From NCBI RefSeq assembly GCF_024112395.2, contig NZ_CP078013.2:3782001-3846000 (forward strand): a DNA stretch of 64,000 bases. The letters are read 5' to 3'. The notes below the pieces were generated by a model. That model was not told where the DNA came from. It searched no databases and saw only the letters and a program-made list of their open reading frames with translations. A program made the position numbers and the translations under genes. Shown here piece after piece: positions 54,819-63,238 of this stretch (positions are counted from its first letter, which is position 1; each line of letters opens with the position of its first letter). The stretch is from Pseudomonas pergaminensis. Its GTDB lineage: Bacteria > Pseudomonadota > Gammaproteobacteria > Pseudomonadales > Pseudomonadaceae.

Positions 54819-55979
54819 TCAATAAACGCTTTCAGGAAATGTACCCGGCAACAAAATCTCGCGATTCACCTCGCGTATATCGTTATAGCCACACAGCGCC
54901 ATCGTCACGTCCAACTCACGGGCGATGATGTCAAGCGCCTTGGTCACACCCGCCTCGCCCATCGCCCCCAAGCCATACAAATGCGGCCGGCCGATCATGG
55001 TGCCTTTGGCCCCCAATGCCATCGCCTTGAGCACGTCCTGGCCGGACCGAATACCGCCATCCAGCCATACCTCGATGCGCTCACCCACCGCCGCCACAAT
55101 TGCCGGCAGTTGGCTGATGCTCGACGGTGCGCCATCGAGTTGACGACCACCGTGGTTGCTCACCACCAATGCGTCGGCACCGGCATTCACGGCCAGACGC
55201 GCGTCTTCCACATCGAGGATGCCCTTGATGATCAATTTGCCGCCCCAGCACTTCTTGATCCATTCCACATCGTCCCAGCTCAGGCGCGGGTCAAACTGCT
55301 GGGCCGTCCAGGACGACAGCGAACTCATGTCCGCCACGCCTTTTACATGCCCGACGATGTTGCCAAAGCCACGACGTTTGGTGCCGAGCATCCCCATCAC
55401 CCAGCGCGGCTTGGTGGCCATGTTGAGGATATTGGGCAGGGTCAGCTTGGGCGGCGCCGACAGGCCGTTGATCAAGTCCTTGTGGCGTTGCCCGAGGATC
55501 TGCAAATCGAGGGTCAGCACCAATGCATCCACGCCGGCCGCCTTGGCGCGCTCAATCAATTGTTCGATGAAGGCCCGGTCACGCATCACATACAGCTGGA
55601 ACCAGAACGGCTGGCCGACGTGTTCGGCGATGTCTTCCAGGGAGCAAATGCTCATGGTCGACAAGGTGTAGCGCAGGCCAAATGCGGCAGCGGCGCGGGC
55701 GGTCAGAATCTCGCCATCGGCGTGCTGCATGCCGGCCAATCCGGTAGGCGCCAGCGCCACCGGCATGGCCATGTCCTGGCCGATCATGCGGGTGCGTATC
55801 GAACGCTCATCGATATTGCGCGCGACACGCTGGCGGAACTTGATGCTGGCAAAATCACTTTCATTCGCCCGGTAGGTGCTCTCAGTCCAGGAGCCGGAAT
55901 CGGCATAGTCGTAGAACATCCGTGGGACACGTTTTTGCGCAAGCTTGCGTAAATCTTCGATGGTTGTGATCAACGACAT
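54819..55979 (-). CDS. FMN-dependent alpha-hydroxy-acid dehydrogenase (LldD-like)
   Basis: A 386-residue FMN enzyme of the lactate/glycolate oxidase family, with PVALAPTGLAGMQHADGE near residue 72, the LVLTLDLQILGQRHKD strand, the active-site histidine in VVSNHGGRQLDG, and VWLDGGIRSGQDVLKAM. It oxidises an L-2-hydroxy acid; lactate is the best-known substrate. It has no lactate permease neighbour, so it is unlikely to be the main lldPD enzyme. A good GAGGTGA site precedes ATG 55979. Confidence 0.85.
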   Translation of the reverse strand: MSLITTIEDLRKLAQKRVPRMFYDYADSGSWTESTYRANESDFASIKFRQRVARNIDERSIRTRMIGQDMAMPVALAPTGLAGMQHADGEILTARAAAAFGLRYTLSTMSICSLEDIAEHVGQPFWFQLYVMRDRAFIEQLIERAKAAGVDALVLTLDLQILGQRHKDLINGLSAPPKLTLPNILNMATKPRWVMGMLGTKRRGFGNIVGHVKGVADMSSLSSWTAQQFDPRLSWDDVEWIKKCWGGKLIIKGILDVEDARLAVNAGADALVVSNHGGRQLDGAPSSISQLPAIVAAVGERIEVWLDGGIRSGQDVLKAMALGAKGTMIGRPHLYGLGAMGEAGVTKALDIIARELDVTMALCGYNDIREVNREILLPGTFPESVY

Positions 55980-56100
55980 CTAGGTCACCTCTCCCTGAAC
56001 TGAGCACTGAGAGTAACCGCCCATCGGCTGCACAACCAGCCATTGCGTTCAGAACGCGCGGCGACTAATCTTGCATAAACCCGCACAAAGATGCAAAATC

Positions 56101-56886
56101 ATGCACAGCACTCATCACGATATCGACCTGCCTTCCTTGCGCAAACAGAAGATCCTGTTGCTGCTGGAGCGCGACGGCAAAGTCACCGCCTCGGAGTTGG
56201 TAGAACACTTTGCCGTGTCCCAGGACACCATTCGCCGTGACCTCGGCGAACTCGCCGCCGCCGGCCTGTTGCAACGCGTGCACGGCGGCGCCCTGCCCCG
56301 GCCCAAGGACACTGGCAAAGACTTCTTTACCCGCGTCGGCGAGACCAACGAGGCCAAGCGCCACCTCGCACGACTGGCCGCCGACCGCGTGGAAGATGGC
56401 CAGATCGTGTTGTTCGATTCCGGCTCCACCACCCTGCAGATCGCCCAGTCATTGCCGCGCTCGATCCGCCTGACCGTGGTCACGCCGTCCCCCATGATCG
56501 CCATCGCCCTGGCCGACCATCCCGATGTCAAAGTGATTCTCGCCGGCGGCCAACTCAACCCGGCGACGCTGTCCACCAGCGGCCATGAGACCGTGCGGCT
56601 GATCCAGGGCATCAAGGCCGACCTGCTGTTTACGGGGGTGTGTGCGTTGCACCCGCAAGTAGGTATCAGCTCGCTGCATTTTGATGAGGTGGCGGTCAAG
56701 CAGGCCTTGCTCGACAGCGCGTCCCACGTGGTGGCGGTGACCATGGCGGACAAGCTCGGCGCGGTGGAGCCCTTTGTGGTGGCGCCGTGCAGTCGCATTC
56801 ACACGTTGATCACCGAGTGGCATGTGCCGAGTGTGGAGGCGTATGAGCAGCTAGGGTTGGAAGTGCTGCGGGTAGAGGTCGAGTAG
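56101..56886 (+). CDS. DeoR-family transcriptional regulator
   Basis: A 261-residue regulator. The winged helix (RKQKILLLLERDGKVTASEL and VSQDTIRRDLGELAAAGLLQ) is followed by the DeoR sugar-phosphate sensor domain (LFDSGSTTLQIAQSL, VTPSPMIAIALADHPDV). It is divergent from the lldD-like gene (about 121 bases), which it may control. TGCATAAA/TGCAAAA/TGCACA repeats just before the start could be an auto-operator. The ATG at 56101 is used; an in-frame TTG at 56071 is less likely. The 3' end overlaps the DUF72 gene by 36 bases. Confidence 0.86.
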   Translation: MHSTHHDIDLPSLRKQKILLLLERDGKVTASELVEHFAVSQDTIRRDLGELAAAGLLQRVHGGALPRPKDTGKDFFTRVGETNEAKRHLARLAADRVEDGQIVLFDSGSTTLQIAQSLPRSIRLTVVTPSPMIAIALADHPDVKVILAGGQLNPATLSTSGHETVRLIQGIKADLLFTGVCALHPQVGISSLHFDEVAVKQALLDSASHVVAVTMADKLGAVEPFVVAPCSRIHTLITEWHVPSVEAYEQLGLEVLRVEVE

Positions 56887-57588
56887 CGACAGCGCGTCGG
56901 GGGTAGCCAGGCCGCTGGCGGTGTTATCGAAGATGCACCAGGTGGGAATGCCCTCTTCCACAGAGGCGCTCAACACACGCGCATACGCCTGGACCCGTTC
57001 AGGCCCGTAGGCACTGTGATAGATACGCGGCGATCCATGCAGACGCCAGTAACGCACGCCCTGCCAACCGGCCGGGGCATCGCCCGATTCGATCACTGGC
57101 GGGTCGGCCGCTACTCGCCCTATCTGCAGGCCCTGCAATAATTCCTCGGCAGCAAGCCAACTCGCGTGCCGTGGCTCCAGCACCACAGCACCCGCGAAAC
57201 GCTCGCGCAGTGCTGTGAAAAATGCGCTGACCACGCCCGGTTCAAAGCTCAGCGAAGGCGGCAATTGCACCAGCAGACAGCCCAGTTGCGCGCCCAAGTG
57301 CTGGCATTGCCCGAGAAACTCATCGAGTGCGACCTCGCAGCCTTGCAGGCGTAATTCATGGGTGATGCGCTTAGGCATCTTGACCGAAAAACGAAAGCCG
57401 GACGGCACCGATTGCGCCCACCGCGCATACGTCTTCGCCTGGTGCGGGCGATAGAACGAGCTGTTGATTTCCACCGCATTGAAGCGCGACGCATAACGCT
57501 GCAAATGCGTGCCCTCGCCGGCAAACGCCGGCCAGTATTCACGCGGCAAACTCCAACCGGCACAGCCCACCATTAGGGTGGCCGTCAA
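56851..57588 (-). CDS. DUF72 family protein (YecE-like)
   Basis: A 245-residue protein of the DUF72 TIM-barrel-like family: VGCAGWSLPREYWP at the N-terminus, FNAVEINSSFYR, FRFSVKMPKRITHELRL, and WCIFDNTASG near the end. Function unknown; links to DNA repair have been proposed for some members. The TTG start at 57588 overlaps the TGA of the preceding gene and has AAGGTG upstream, suggesting coupling; ATG 57573 is the alternative. Confidence 0.85.
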   Translation of the reverse strand: MTATLMVGCAGWSLPREYWPAFAGEGTHLQRYASRFNAVEINSSFYRPHQAKTYARWAQSVPSGFRFSVKMPKRITHELRLQGCEVALDEFLGQCQHLGAQLGCLLVQLPPSLSFEPGVVSAFFTALRERFAGAVVLEPRHASWLAAEELLQGLQIGRVAADPPVIESGDAPAGWQGVRYWRLHGSPRIYHSAYGPERVQAYARVLSASVEEGIPTWCIFDNTASGLATPDALSLLDLYPQHFQP

Positions 57589-58016
57589 AACAGCACCTTG
57601 GCGGCATCGCGCATGAAAATCTCGATGGTCTTGGGGCCCACACCGTCGAATTCGCCGAGGCGTTTTTCGAAGGCTTCACGGCTTTCGCTGGCACTGCGCA
57701 TGTGGGTGATCTTGCCGGCGTACTCGGCGTTCAACTTGGCGCTGAGGTCGAGCAAACGTTGCGCGGTGGTTTCGTCATAGCGCACGTAGTGCGCGCGTCC
57801 GAGCATGGCCACCAACTCACGCGATGTGCAGTGCTGCAGCTTGCGCGCGGTGTCGCGACCCTGCTCTTCCACGATCACCTTGTAGGCCTGCGCGGCAATT
57901 GGTGCCTGGATACGCTTGCCCATGAGGAAGCTGGCGATAAACCACTTGAACAGGCCACTGTCATCATCGGGCTTGAGTTCGATGCCCAACTCTGACGCGG
58001 TGATGGATCGGGCCAT
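57585..58016 (-). CDS. HhH-containing protein, endonuclease III-like, unknown role
   Basis: A 143-residue protein. Near the C-terminus the stretch EFDGVGPKTIEIFMRDAAK is a helix-hairpin-helix like that of endonuclease III/MutY glycosylases. It lacks the FeS cluster cysteines and the catalytic Lys/Asp region, so it may bind DNA without being a classic glycosylase. It is 2 bases behind the small hydrophilic gene and its stop overlaps the DUF72 start, so three genes form one operon. Confidence 0.75.
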   Translation of the reverse strand: MARSITASELGIELKPDDDSGLFKWFIASFLMGKRIQAPIAAQAYKVIVEEQGRDTARKLQHCTSRELVAMLGRAHYVRYDETTAQRLLDLSAKLNAEYAGKITHMRSASESREAFEKRLGEFDGVGPKTIEIFMRDAAKVLF

Positions 58017-58018
58017 GC

Positions 58019-58231
58019 TCAGTGGCCCAGCTTGCGCTCGGCCTTGGCGGCCTGTTCGTTGATGGCATCGGTCTGGCGTTCGGTGTCCTTGATCGAGGTA
58101 GGCGTCAGCACTTTGTCGACGGTTTCGGTCTTCGGATTCGGGCGTTCCAGGGTCTGGCCCTTGGCTGGTTTTTCCGTACCTTTCTGGGCTTCTTCAGAGC
58201 TGATGGGGGCTGGGGTTTTGTCGGCAGTCAT
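58019..58231 (-). CDS. Small hydrophilic protein, probably stress-related
   Basis: A 70-residue protein rich in Lys, Glu, Thr and Pro (MTADKTPAPISSEEAQKGTE) and without hydrophobic segments, likely disordered. AGGAG precedes ATG 58231. First gene of the three-gene unit with the HhH and DUF72 genes. I know no family. A hairpin GCCCGC-N8-GCGGGC (58255-58274) lies in its 5' leader. Confidence 0.72.
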   Translation of the reverse strand: MTADKTPAPISSEEAQKGTEKPAKGQTLERPNPKTETVDKVLTPTSIKDTERQTDAINEQAAKAERKLGH

Positions 58232-58455
58232 GGTGTGTCTCCTGTTAAATGAAGGCCCGCAAAGAGTGGCGGGCACTCTCAAAGAAAGTGGCATGCACTT
58301 AAGCAGCAGAGGCCTGCCGGTTTGGATAGTTCAAGGAAATTGCCCGTGCCAACCGCCCAGGAAATAAGCGCAAATTAATTTAAACCTTTGCCGCCCCCGC
58401 CGGATCAACTCTCCCATATCCCATCCTTCGCTCACCCATCAGGAGACACTCGATC

Positions 58456-59016
58456 ATGAGTTCACACCTCAACGGCAAGAAGATTCTGGTCATCACTTCC
58501 AACACCGGCATCGAGCGCGATGAACTGCTCAAGCCCCTGGAAGCACTGCGCGGTTATGGCGCAACCGTGACCCACGGTTCCAGCAAAGGCGGCACCACCC
58601 AGACCTTCGTCGGCGACACCGAGAAGGACCTGACGGTGGAGTCCGACGCGAAGCTGTCCGAGCTTTCCGGCGCCGATTTCGATGCGCTGGTCATTCCCGG
58701 CGGCACCGTCAATGCCGACACGTTGCGCCAGGATGCGGCCGCGCTGAAGCTGATCAACGAATTCGTGCAGGCGGGCAAAACCGTGGCAGCGATCTGTCAC
58801 GGCCCATGGGCGCTGATCGATGCCGGCGTGATCAAGGGCAAAACCCTCACCTCCTACAAAAGCGTGCGGATTGACCTGGAAAACGCCGGCGCCGCCGGAT
58901 GGGTCGACGCCGAGGTCAAGCAGTGCAAGGCCAATGGCTGGACCTTGATTACCTCGCGCACCCCGGATGATCTGCCAGCCTTCAATGAAGCCATCGCCAA
59001 GACTCTGGCAGGCTGA
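58456..59016 (+). CDS. DJ-1/PfpI family protein (YhbO-like)
   Basis: A 186-residue single-domain DJ-1/PfpI protein with nucleophile Cys114 followed by His115 (AAICHGPWAL), and the glutamate region near GIERDEL. Related proteins repair glycated proteins or nucleotides and protect against oxidative and pH stress. AGGAG precedes the ATG. It is divergent from the small hydrophilic gene and ends in a strong terminator. Confidence 0.88.
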   Translation: MSSHLNGKKILVITSNTGIERDELLKPLEALRGYGATVTHGSSKGGTTQTFVGDTEKDLTVESDAKLSELSGADFDALVIPGGTVNADTLRQDAAALKLINEFVQAGKTVAAICHGPWALIDAGVIKGKTLTSYKSVRIDLENAGAAGWVDAEVKQCKANGWTLITSRTPDDLPAFNEAIAKTLAG

Positions 59017-59033
59017 TTTTTTAAAGCGCAACG

Positions 59034-59062
59034 AAAACAGGCGCCTCGATGGCGCCTGTTTT
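59034..59062. terminator. Bidirectional Rho-independent terminator
   Basis: AAAACAGGCGCC, loop TCGAT, GGCGCCTGTTTT: a perfect 12-bp stem with A and T flanks, between the DJ-1 gene and the convergent membrane protein gene. Confidence 0.9.
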
Positions 59063-59077
59063 GTGTCAACCCTGACC

Positions 59078-59284
59078 TCAGCTTTTACGCTGTTCCGGCA
59101 TCTCGCGTTTCGGCCCGAACATCGCCCAGGCAATCAGGCCCAGTAGCGGTACAAAAATAAGCACCACCAACCACAATCCTTTTGTTTCCCAGCCCCCCGT
59201 ACTACGCAGCACGACATTGATCGCCCACAATTCCAGTAGCAGCAGAATCACCGCCAAGCCGATCCAGACATATTGAATTTCCAT
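59078..59284 (-). CDS. Small membrane protein, PLDc_N domain
   Basis: A 68-residue protein with two helices (YVWIGLAVILLLLELWAINV and LWLVVLIFVPLLGLIAWAMF) and a basic tail. This fits the phospholipase D-nuclease N-terminal (PLDc_N) family of tiny membrane proteins. AGGAGG at good spacing precedes the ATG. Role unknown; it lies among stress-type genes. Confidence 0.82.
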   Translation of the reverse strand: MEIQYVWIGLAVILLLLELWAINVVLRSTGGWETKGLWLVVLIFVPLLGLIAWAMFGPKREMPEQRKS

Positions 59285-59550
59285 GCTTCACCTCCTAGGT
59301 CGTATACGTTAGGTCAAGCATCGGCCGCGAGGGTTCATTAAAATTTGCGCAAACATCCTTGGGTGGTGGAATGCAACGTCCCACACGACCGACCATGCAA
59401 CCTGCACGACCGGTACAACCTTCCCGTCCTTGTAGCCCCTTGAATTACCTGGCGAATTAGCAATAGCTCAAGTTGGTACAACTGATGCACAGCTGTACTG
59501 GACGAGGCGTGCATGTCGACACGCCCTGAGTTTCCCGTGAGGTGTCACCC

Positions 59551-60027
59551 ATGAATGCCATTGACCTGCTCAAAGCTGACCACGAACGCGTAAAGGCCCT
59601 GCTGACTCAGTTGAGTGAGTCCACCGAGCGTGGGGTAAAAAAACGTACTGAGCTGTTGGCCAAGCTGGAAGCGGAAATCAGCCTGCACACTAAACTGGAA
59701 GAAGAAATCCTCTACCCGGCGTTCAGGAAGGCCGGTGGCAAGGAACAGGACATCATGTACCACGAAGCCAAGGAAGAGCACCGCACGGTTGACTCCCTGG
59801 TGCTGCCGGACCTGAAACAGACCGAGCCCTCGACCACGGAGTTTTCCGGTCGCGTCAAAGTGGTCAAGGAGTTGCTGGAGCACCACATCGAAGAAGAAGA
59901 AACCGAGATGTTCCCGCAGGCTAAAAAGCTGCTGGGCAAAGCACTGCTTGAAGAATTGGGCGCTGAAATGGAAGCGATGAAAGCAGCGCATAAAAAATTG
60001 CAGTCGACCAAGCCAATGGCGGCTTGA
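59551..60027 (+). CDS. Hemerythrin (HHE) domain protein
   Basis: A 158-residue four-helix protein. Iron ligands of the family are visible: His11 in KADHERVKALL, His46 and Glu50 in ISLHTKLEEEILYP, the YHEAKEEH and LLEHHIEEEETEMFP motifs. Likely senses or handles oxygen, NO or iron under stress. ATG 59551 is chosen: GAGGTG lies 7 bases upstream; an in-frame GTG three codons earlier overlaps it. Confidence 0.88.
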   Translation: MNAIDLLKADHERVKALLTQLSESTERGVKKRTELLAKLEAEISLHTKLEEEILYPAFRKAGGKEQDIMYHEAKEEHRTVDSLVLPDLKQTEPSTTEFSGRVKVVKELLEHHIEEEETEMFPQAKKLLGKALLEELGAEMEAMKAAHKKLQSTKPMAA

Positions 60028-60040
60028 TCGAGGCATGTCC

Positions 60041-60065
60041 AGAGCCTGGAACTGAGCCAGGCTCT
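60041..60065 (+). terminator. Hairpin between hemerythrin and next gene
   Basis: AGAGCCTGG, 7-base loop, CCAGGCTCT, a perfect 9-bp stem starting 14 bases after the stop. No T run; it may reduce rather than end transcription into the next gene. Confidence 0.5.
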
Positions 60066-60092
60066 TGACCCATCACGCGAGGGGATTGCGTC

Positions 60093-60371
60093 ATGAAGAC
60101 CAGATCGTCCCACAGGATCTTGCTTATCGTTGGCTTGTCAGCCCTGCTCACCGGCCCTGCCTTCGCCGCATTCGGCGATAACCCCGAACCCTCGGCGAAT
60201 ACCCTGAGTGGCGACAGCGCTGCCGGTTCCGCCCTGCCGCCGGGCACCTACCCCAGCAGCCCTTCGGACAGTAGCAAGAAGACCAAAGACACCGACAAGC
60301 AGCCGACCAAACCGGTCAAGCCTGCTGATACCCATAAACCCAGCAAAGACAAACCCCGGTCGGGCAGTTGA
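60093..60371 (+). CDS. Secreted low-complexity protein of unknown function
   Basis: A 92-residue protein: signal peptide of about 25 residues (HRILLIVGLSALLTGPAFA), then a Pro/Ser/Lys/Asp-rich, likely disordered tail (SSKKTKDTDKQPTKPVKPAD). GAGGGG precedes the ATG. It follows the hemerythrin gene by 65 bases, possibly in the same transcript. Confidence 0.72.
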   Translation: MKTRSSHRILLIVGLSALLTGPAFAAFGDNPEPSANTLSGDSAAGSALPPGTYPSSPSDSSKKTKDTDKQPTKPVKPADTHKPSKDKPRSGS

Positions 60372-60540
60372 CGGTTCATCCGTAGGCGGCGGCTCGAGCG
60401 CCATCGAGCCTCTGCACCGGGTGCCGCGGTCAGCGGCTATACAGTGACTCGGCACCCCACGCCGCGAACGCGGAGCAACAGGCCGCATTCGCAAAACAAC
60501 AGAAGCACCCTATCAAGGCTGGCAGCCCGGGATTCGGTTA

Positions 60541-61083
60541 TCACCCCCTCCGATACACCTTGACCCTAGGAATGCCCGCAGCGGCCAGCAAGCCAATTTC
60601 CAGGCCGCGCAGGCGCATGCCCGCACTCACCACGCGCTGCCCGCGTTGCAACGCCCCGCCACGCTTGCGTACGTGCTCGCCCCGGCACAAGGGTGGGCAC
60701 CAGATACGCTGGCCGTAGACGCGGCAACGTGCCTGGGGTACCACAGTGTCAGCACCCTGCGGCAGCGGCGCGCCAGTAACAATCGGCACAGCGTGCCCGG
60801 CCTGCAACGACCCATCCTTGCTATCCACGGCAGCGAGCCGCTCAACCACATGCAGGTAACCACCCTGCTCAGGCACGTCAAGCGCACGCAGGGCATAGCC
60901 GGTTGTGGCGCTGTTGTCCCAGCGCGGCAGGTCGCGGGGTGAAAACACGTCTTCAGCCATCACCCGCCCGAGGGCATCCGTCAACGCAATCACTTCGGTG
61001 GACGGAGGTGACGGTGACTGGGCCAGAAACCGGTCAATGGCCTCCTCCATCGGCAGCCATTCGCCGCTGTCACACCGGGTCAT
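60541..61083 (-). pseudogene. moeA: MoeA N-terminal fragment, lacking the catalytic domain
   Basis: A 180-residue frame that matches the start of MoeA (molybdopterin molybdenumtransferase, about 400 residues): MEEAIDRFL, DALGRVMAEDVFSPRDLPRWDNS, ATTGYALRA, and GAPLPQGADTVVPQ. It ends (IPRVKVYRRG) where the catalytic MoCF-binding domain would begin, and that part is not found downstream. It is either a decayed gene or a stand-alone MoeA_N protein. It is 30 bases behind pdxH. A complete moeA presumably exists elsewhere. Confidence 0.75.
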
Positions 61084-61113
61084 GAGCCAGCCTCCAGGTG
61101 TTGAAAAATACCG

Positions 61114-61761
61114 TCACGGCGCCAGACGCGTGCGCTGCCACACGCCGTCGTGCAAGCGATAATCGAGACGGTCATGCAAACGGTCGGGGCGGCCTTGCCA
61201 GAATTCGATACGCCGGGGTTGCAGGCAGTAGCCTCCCCAATGCTCGGGCCGCGGCGGTTGGCGCCCGGCGAAGCGCTCGGTGACCTCACGCAGACGCCCT
61301 TCCAACTCATTGCGATGGACCAGAGGCTGACTCTGGGGTGAGGCCCAACTGCCCAACTGACTGGCTACCGGACGTGCATCAAAGTAATCGTCCGATAGCT
61401 CGGCATCGGCCTTCACCACCGCCCCCTCGACACGCACCTGACGTTCCAGCCCCGGCCAGAAAAACGTCATGGCGGCATGGGGATTGCCGGCCAACTCCTG
61501 GCCCTTGGCACTCTGGTAATGGCCAAAAAAGAAAAACCCCTGCGCACTGAATCCCTTGAGCAACAGCATGCGGCAATGGGCATGCCCCTGACTGTCCACC
61601 GTCGCCAGGGCCATGCAGTTAGCCTCGGCCGGCGGCAGCTCAGTCTTGCGTGCCTGCTCCAGCCACTGACCAAACAACACCAACGGATCCGCCTGCGGAC
61701 AATCATCACGAAGACCATAAAGCGTGTAGTTGCGGCGCAATTGCGCAAGAGACAAAGGCAT
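61114..61761 (-). CDS. pdxH: Pyridoxamine 5'-phosphate oxidase
   Basis: A 215-residue FMN enzyme that makes pyridoxal 5'-phosphate from pyridoxamine or pyridoxine phosphate. Family marks: [62 protein letters not shown], and the closing W-x-R-x-R-L-A-P. GGAGG precedes ATG 61761; the longer upstream frame is not needed. Cysteines and sequence drift suggest it could be a second copy. Confidence 0.88.
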   Translation of the reverse strand: MPLSLAQLRRNYTLYGLRDDCPQADPLVLFGQWLEQARKTELPPAEANCMALATVDSQGHAHCRMLLLKGFSAQGFFFFGHYQSAKGQELAGNPHAAMTFFWPGLERQVRVEGAVVKADAELSDDYFDARPVASQLGSWASPQSQPLVHRNELEGRLREVTERFAGRQPPRPEHWGGYCLQPRRIEFWQGRPDRLHDRLDYRLHDGVWQRTRLAP

Positions 61762-61869
61762 GGTGCAGTCCTCCAGGAAATTCCCCACAGTGTGGGAACT
61801 GCCACCCCACCACCTCTTGACCACGATCAACCCCGAACCGCGGCATGACGCCGCACAAGGCTTTTGATC

Positions 61870-62060
61870 TTGATCTCAAGCGACCCTCAACCGCGCTGGC
61901 CGAACGCAGGCTTGAACCCGTAGGTAACCCGGCAGGACGCCGGGTTAGCCGCCCCGCGCCCGCCGAAAATCCTCCCCCTTCTCCACCACCCAAGCCCACA
62001 ACGCAATCACTCCCGCCGTGACGCTCAACGCTCGGCAATTCATCGGCGTAACCGACGCAG
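61870..62060. repeat. Probable dispersed intergenic repeat
   Basis: This gene-free stretch (part of the 61762-62081 gap) contains a perfect hairpin TAACCCGGC-AGGAC-GCCGGGTTA (61925-61947) and a frame on the minus strand (SVTPMNCRALSVTAG) that I recall as a recurrent, spurious ORF in P. fluorescens genomes. Together this suggests a repeated element of about 190 bases rather than a gene. The rest of the gap shows no gene; GGAGG at 61772 belongs to pdxH. Confidence 0.4.
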
Positions 62061-62081
62061 ACACGTGGAGTCGCCAACACC

Positions 62082-62627
62082 TCATGGCACCGGCAACCAG
62101 CCGCTGAATCCGCCCCGGGCGCTCAATGGGCCCCAGGCGAAATCCCATTGCGTGCCCGGCAGCGCCTGCTGTTCGGCGCCCGCCAACGCGGCGCGCTTCC
62201 AGTCGAACACCGTCGACCCCTGCCAGGCCAGGACCACGCCCTGGGCCGGGGTGTCATCCGTGTCGACCCAGCGCGCAGCCGCCGCTGCCATAAAGGCCTC
62301 GATGGGTTCGGCATCGATCTGCGACCGATACGCCGAACCCAGCAGCCAGCGGCAGACGTTCAAATGGTAGGTCCAATCCCGTGGCGGCCGGTGCCGATAG
62401 GCCCAGGTCATAAAGCTGCGAAACAGGTTCAGGCCCTCGGGCGGGTCGAGCTTGAGCAGCGCCGGGCAGATATCGAACAGGGTGTGCCAATACGGCAACA
62501 GGCGTGCATCCAGGTGCACGAAGCTGCGGCAATTGCTGGGGTACTCAGGCGGCGCGGGTTCCGCGTGCAGGCGACGGGACGCCGTGCTAACCAGGCGGCG
62601 GGCGCCTGCGGGCAACAGGTGGTTCAT
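62082..62627 (-). CDS. Hypothetical protein
   Basis: A 181-residue soluble protein rich in Trp, Arg and Leu (FMTWAYRHRPPRDWTYHLNV; AYRSQIDAEPIEAFMAAAAA). No signal peptide or domain recognised. ATG 62627 is taken; a GTG three codons upstream is possible. It lies 15 bases behind the DUF2946-like gene and could be part of the copper-related group. Confidence 0.65.
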   Translation of the reverse strand: MNHLLPAGARRLVSTASRRLHAEPAPPEYPSNCRSFVHLDARLLPYWHTLFDICPALLKLDPPEGLNLFRSFMTWAYRHRPPRDWTYHLNVCRWLLGSAYRSQIDAEPIEAFMAAAAARWVDTDDTPAQGVVLAWQGSTVFDWKRAALAGAEQQALPGTQWDFAWGPLSARGGFSGWLPVP

Positions 62628-62642
62628 GACACGCACTCACAT

Positions 62643-63074
62643 TCATGACGATGGAACGCCTCCTGGTCTCAGGAGGCCCAGGGCATACGTCAGAATGCGG
62701 GGGGAAGCGCGGGGGTTGGCCGAGGGCCAGGCATAGCGTGGCGGCGCCTTGTTGCGCCGCTCATGGGCCGGTCGCGGGGTGCGCTCCAGGCCCAACAACC
62801 AGGCCAGGCCGACCAGAAACACCAGCGCAACGGTTAAAGCGTTGCAGACGGGGCAGGCAAAGTAGTTCGAGATGTTGCTGGAAGACGGGCTGCCCAACCC
62901 TTTGTCGGAAAGTGGCGCCTGCTTGCCATCCAGCGAACAGAACGCCCCGCCGATGCCATTGAGTGCCTCGCCCATCATCTGCCCATGCCCCAAACCGCAG
63001 ACGAACAGGTTCATCAGCACGCAGAAGTACAGGGCCCAGGCAATCAGGGAACGGTCGGGGTGGCTCAATTTCAT
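62643..63074 (-). CDS. DUF2946-like membrane protein, copper-associated
   Basis: A 143-residue protein with two helices (SLIAWALYFCVLMNLFVCGL and NALTVALVFLVGLAWLLGLE), a CPVC cysteine pair just before the second helix, and a Pro/Arg-rich tail. This resembles DUF2946 proteins found with copper chaperones. ATG 63074 (MKLSHPDRSL) is chosen. It diverges from the SCO gene, with 164 bases between. Confidence 0.65.
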   Translation of the reverse strand: MKLSHPDRSLIAWALYFCVLMNLFVCGLGHGQMMGEALNGIGGAFCSLDGKQAPLSDKGLGSPSSSNISNYFACPVCNALTVALVFLVGLAWLLGLERTPRPAHERRNKAPPRYAWPSANPRASPRILTYALGLLRPGGVPSS

Positions 63075-63238
63075 GGCGGCGACTCTACCACCGGAGCCGC
63101 AAAAGGATGAAGCGCGGCATGCCCCTGTGGCAGAACGTCGCAGATTACGTGTGCTTCCCAGGGTTGGTAGACTGGGCGCCCTCAAAGCCTGACGTATTGA
63201 TCCAGAGCAATGCAGGCGCTTCACAGGATGCACAGTTG

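Noticed and set aside
61945..62148. 67-codon minus-strand frame as a real gene
   Set aside because: No ribosome site, overlaps the 3' end of the next gene, and looks like translated repeat sequence.
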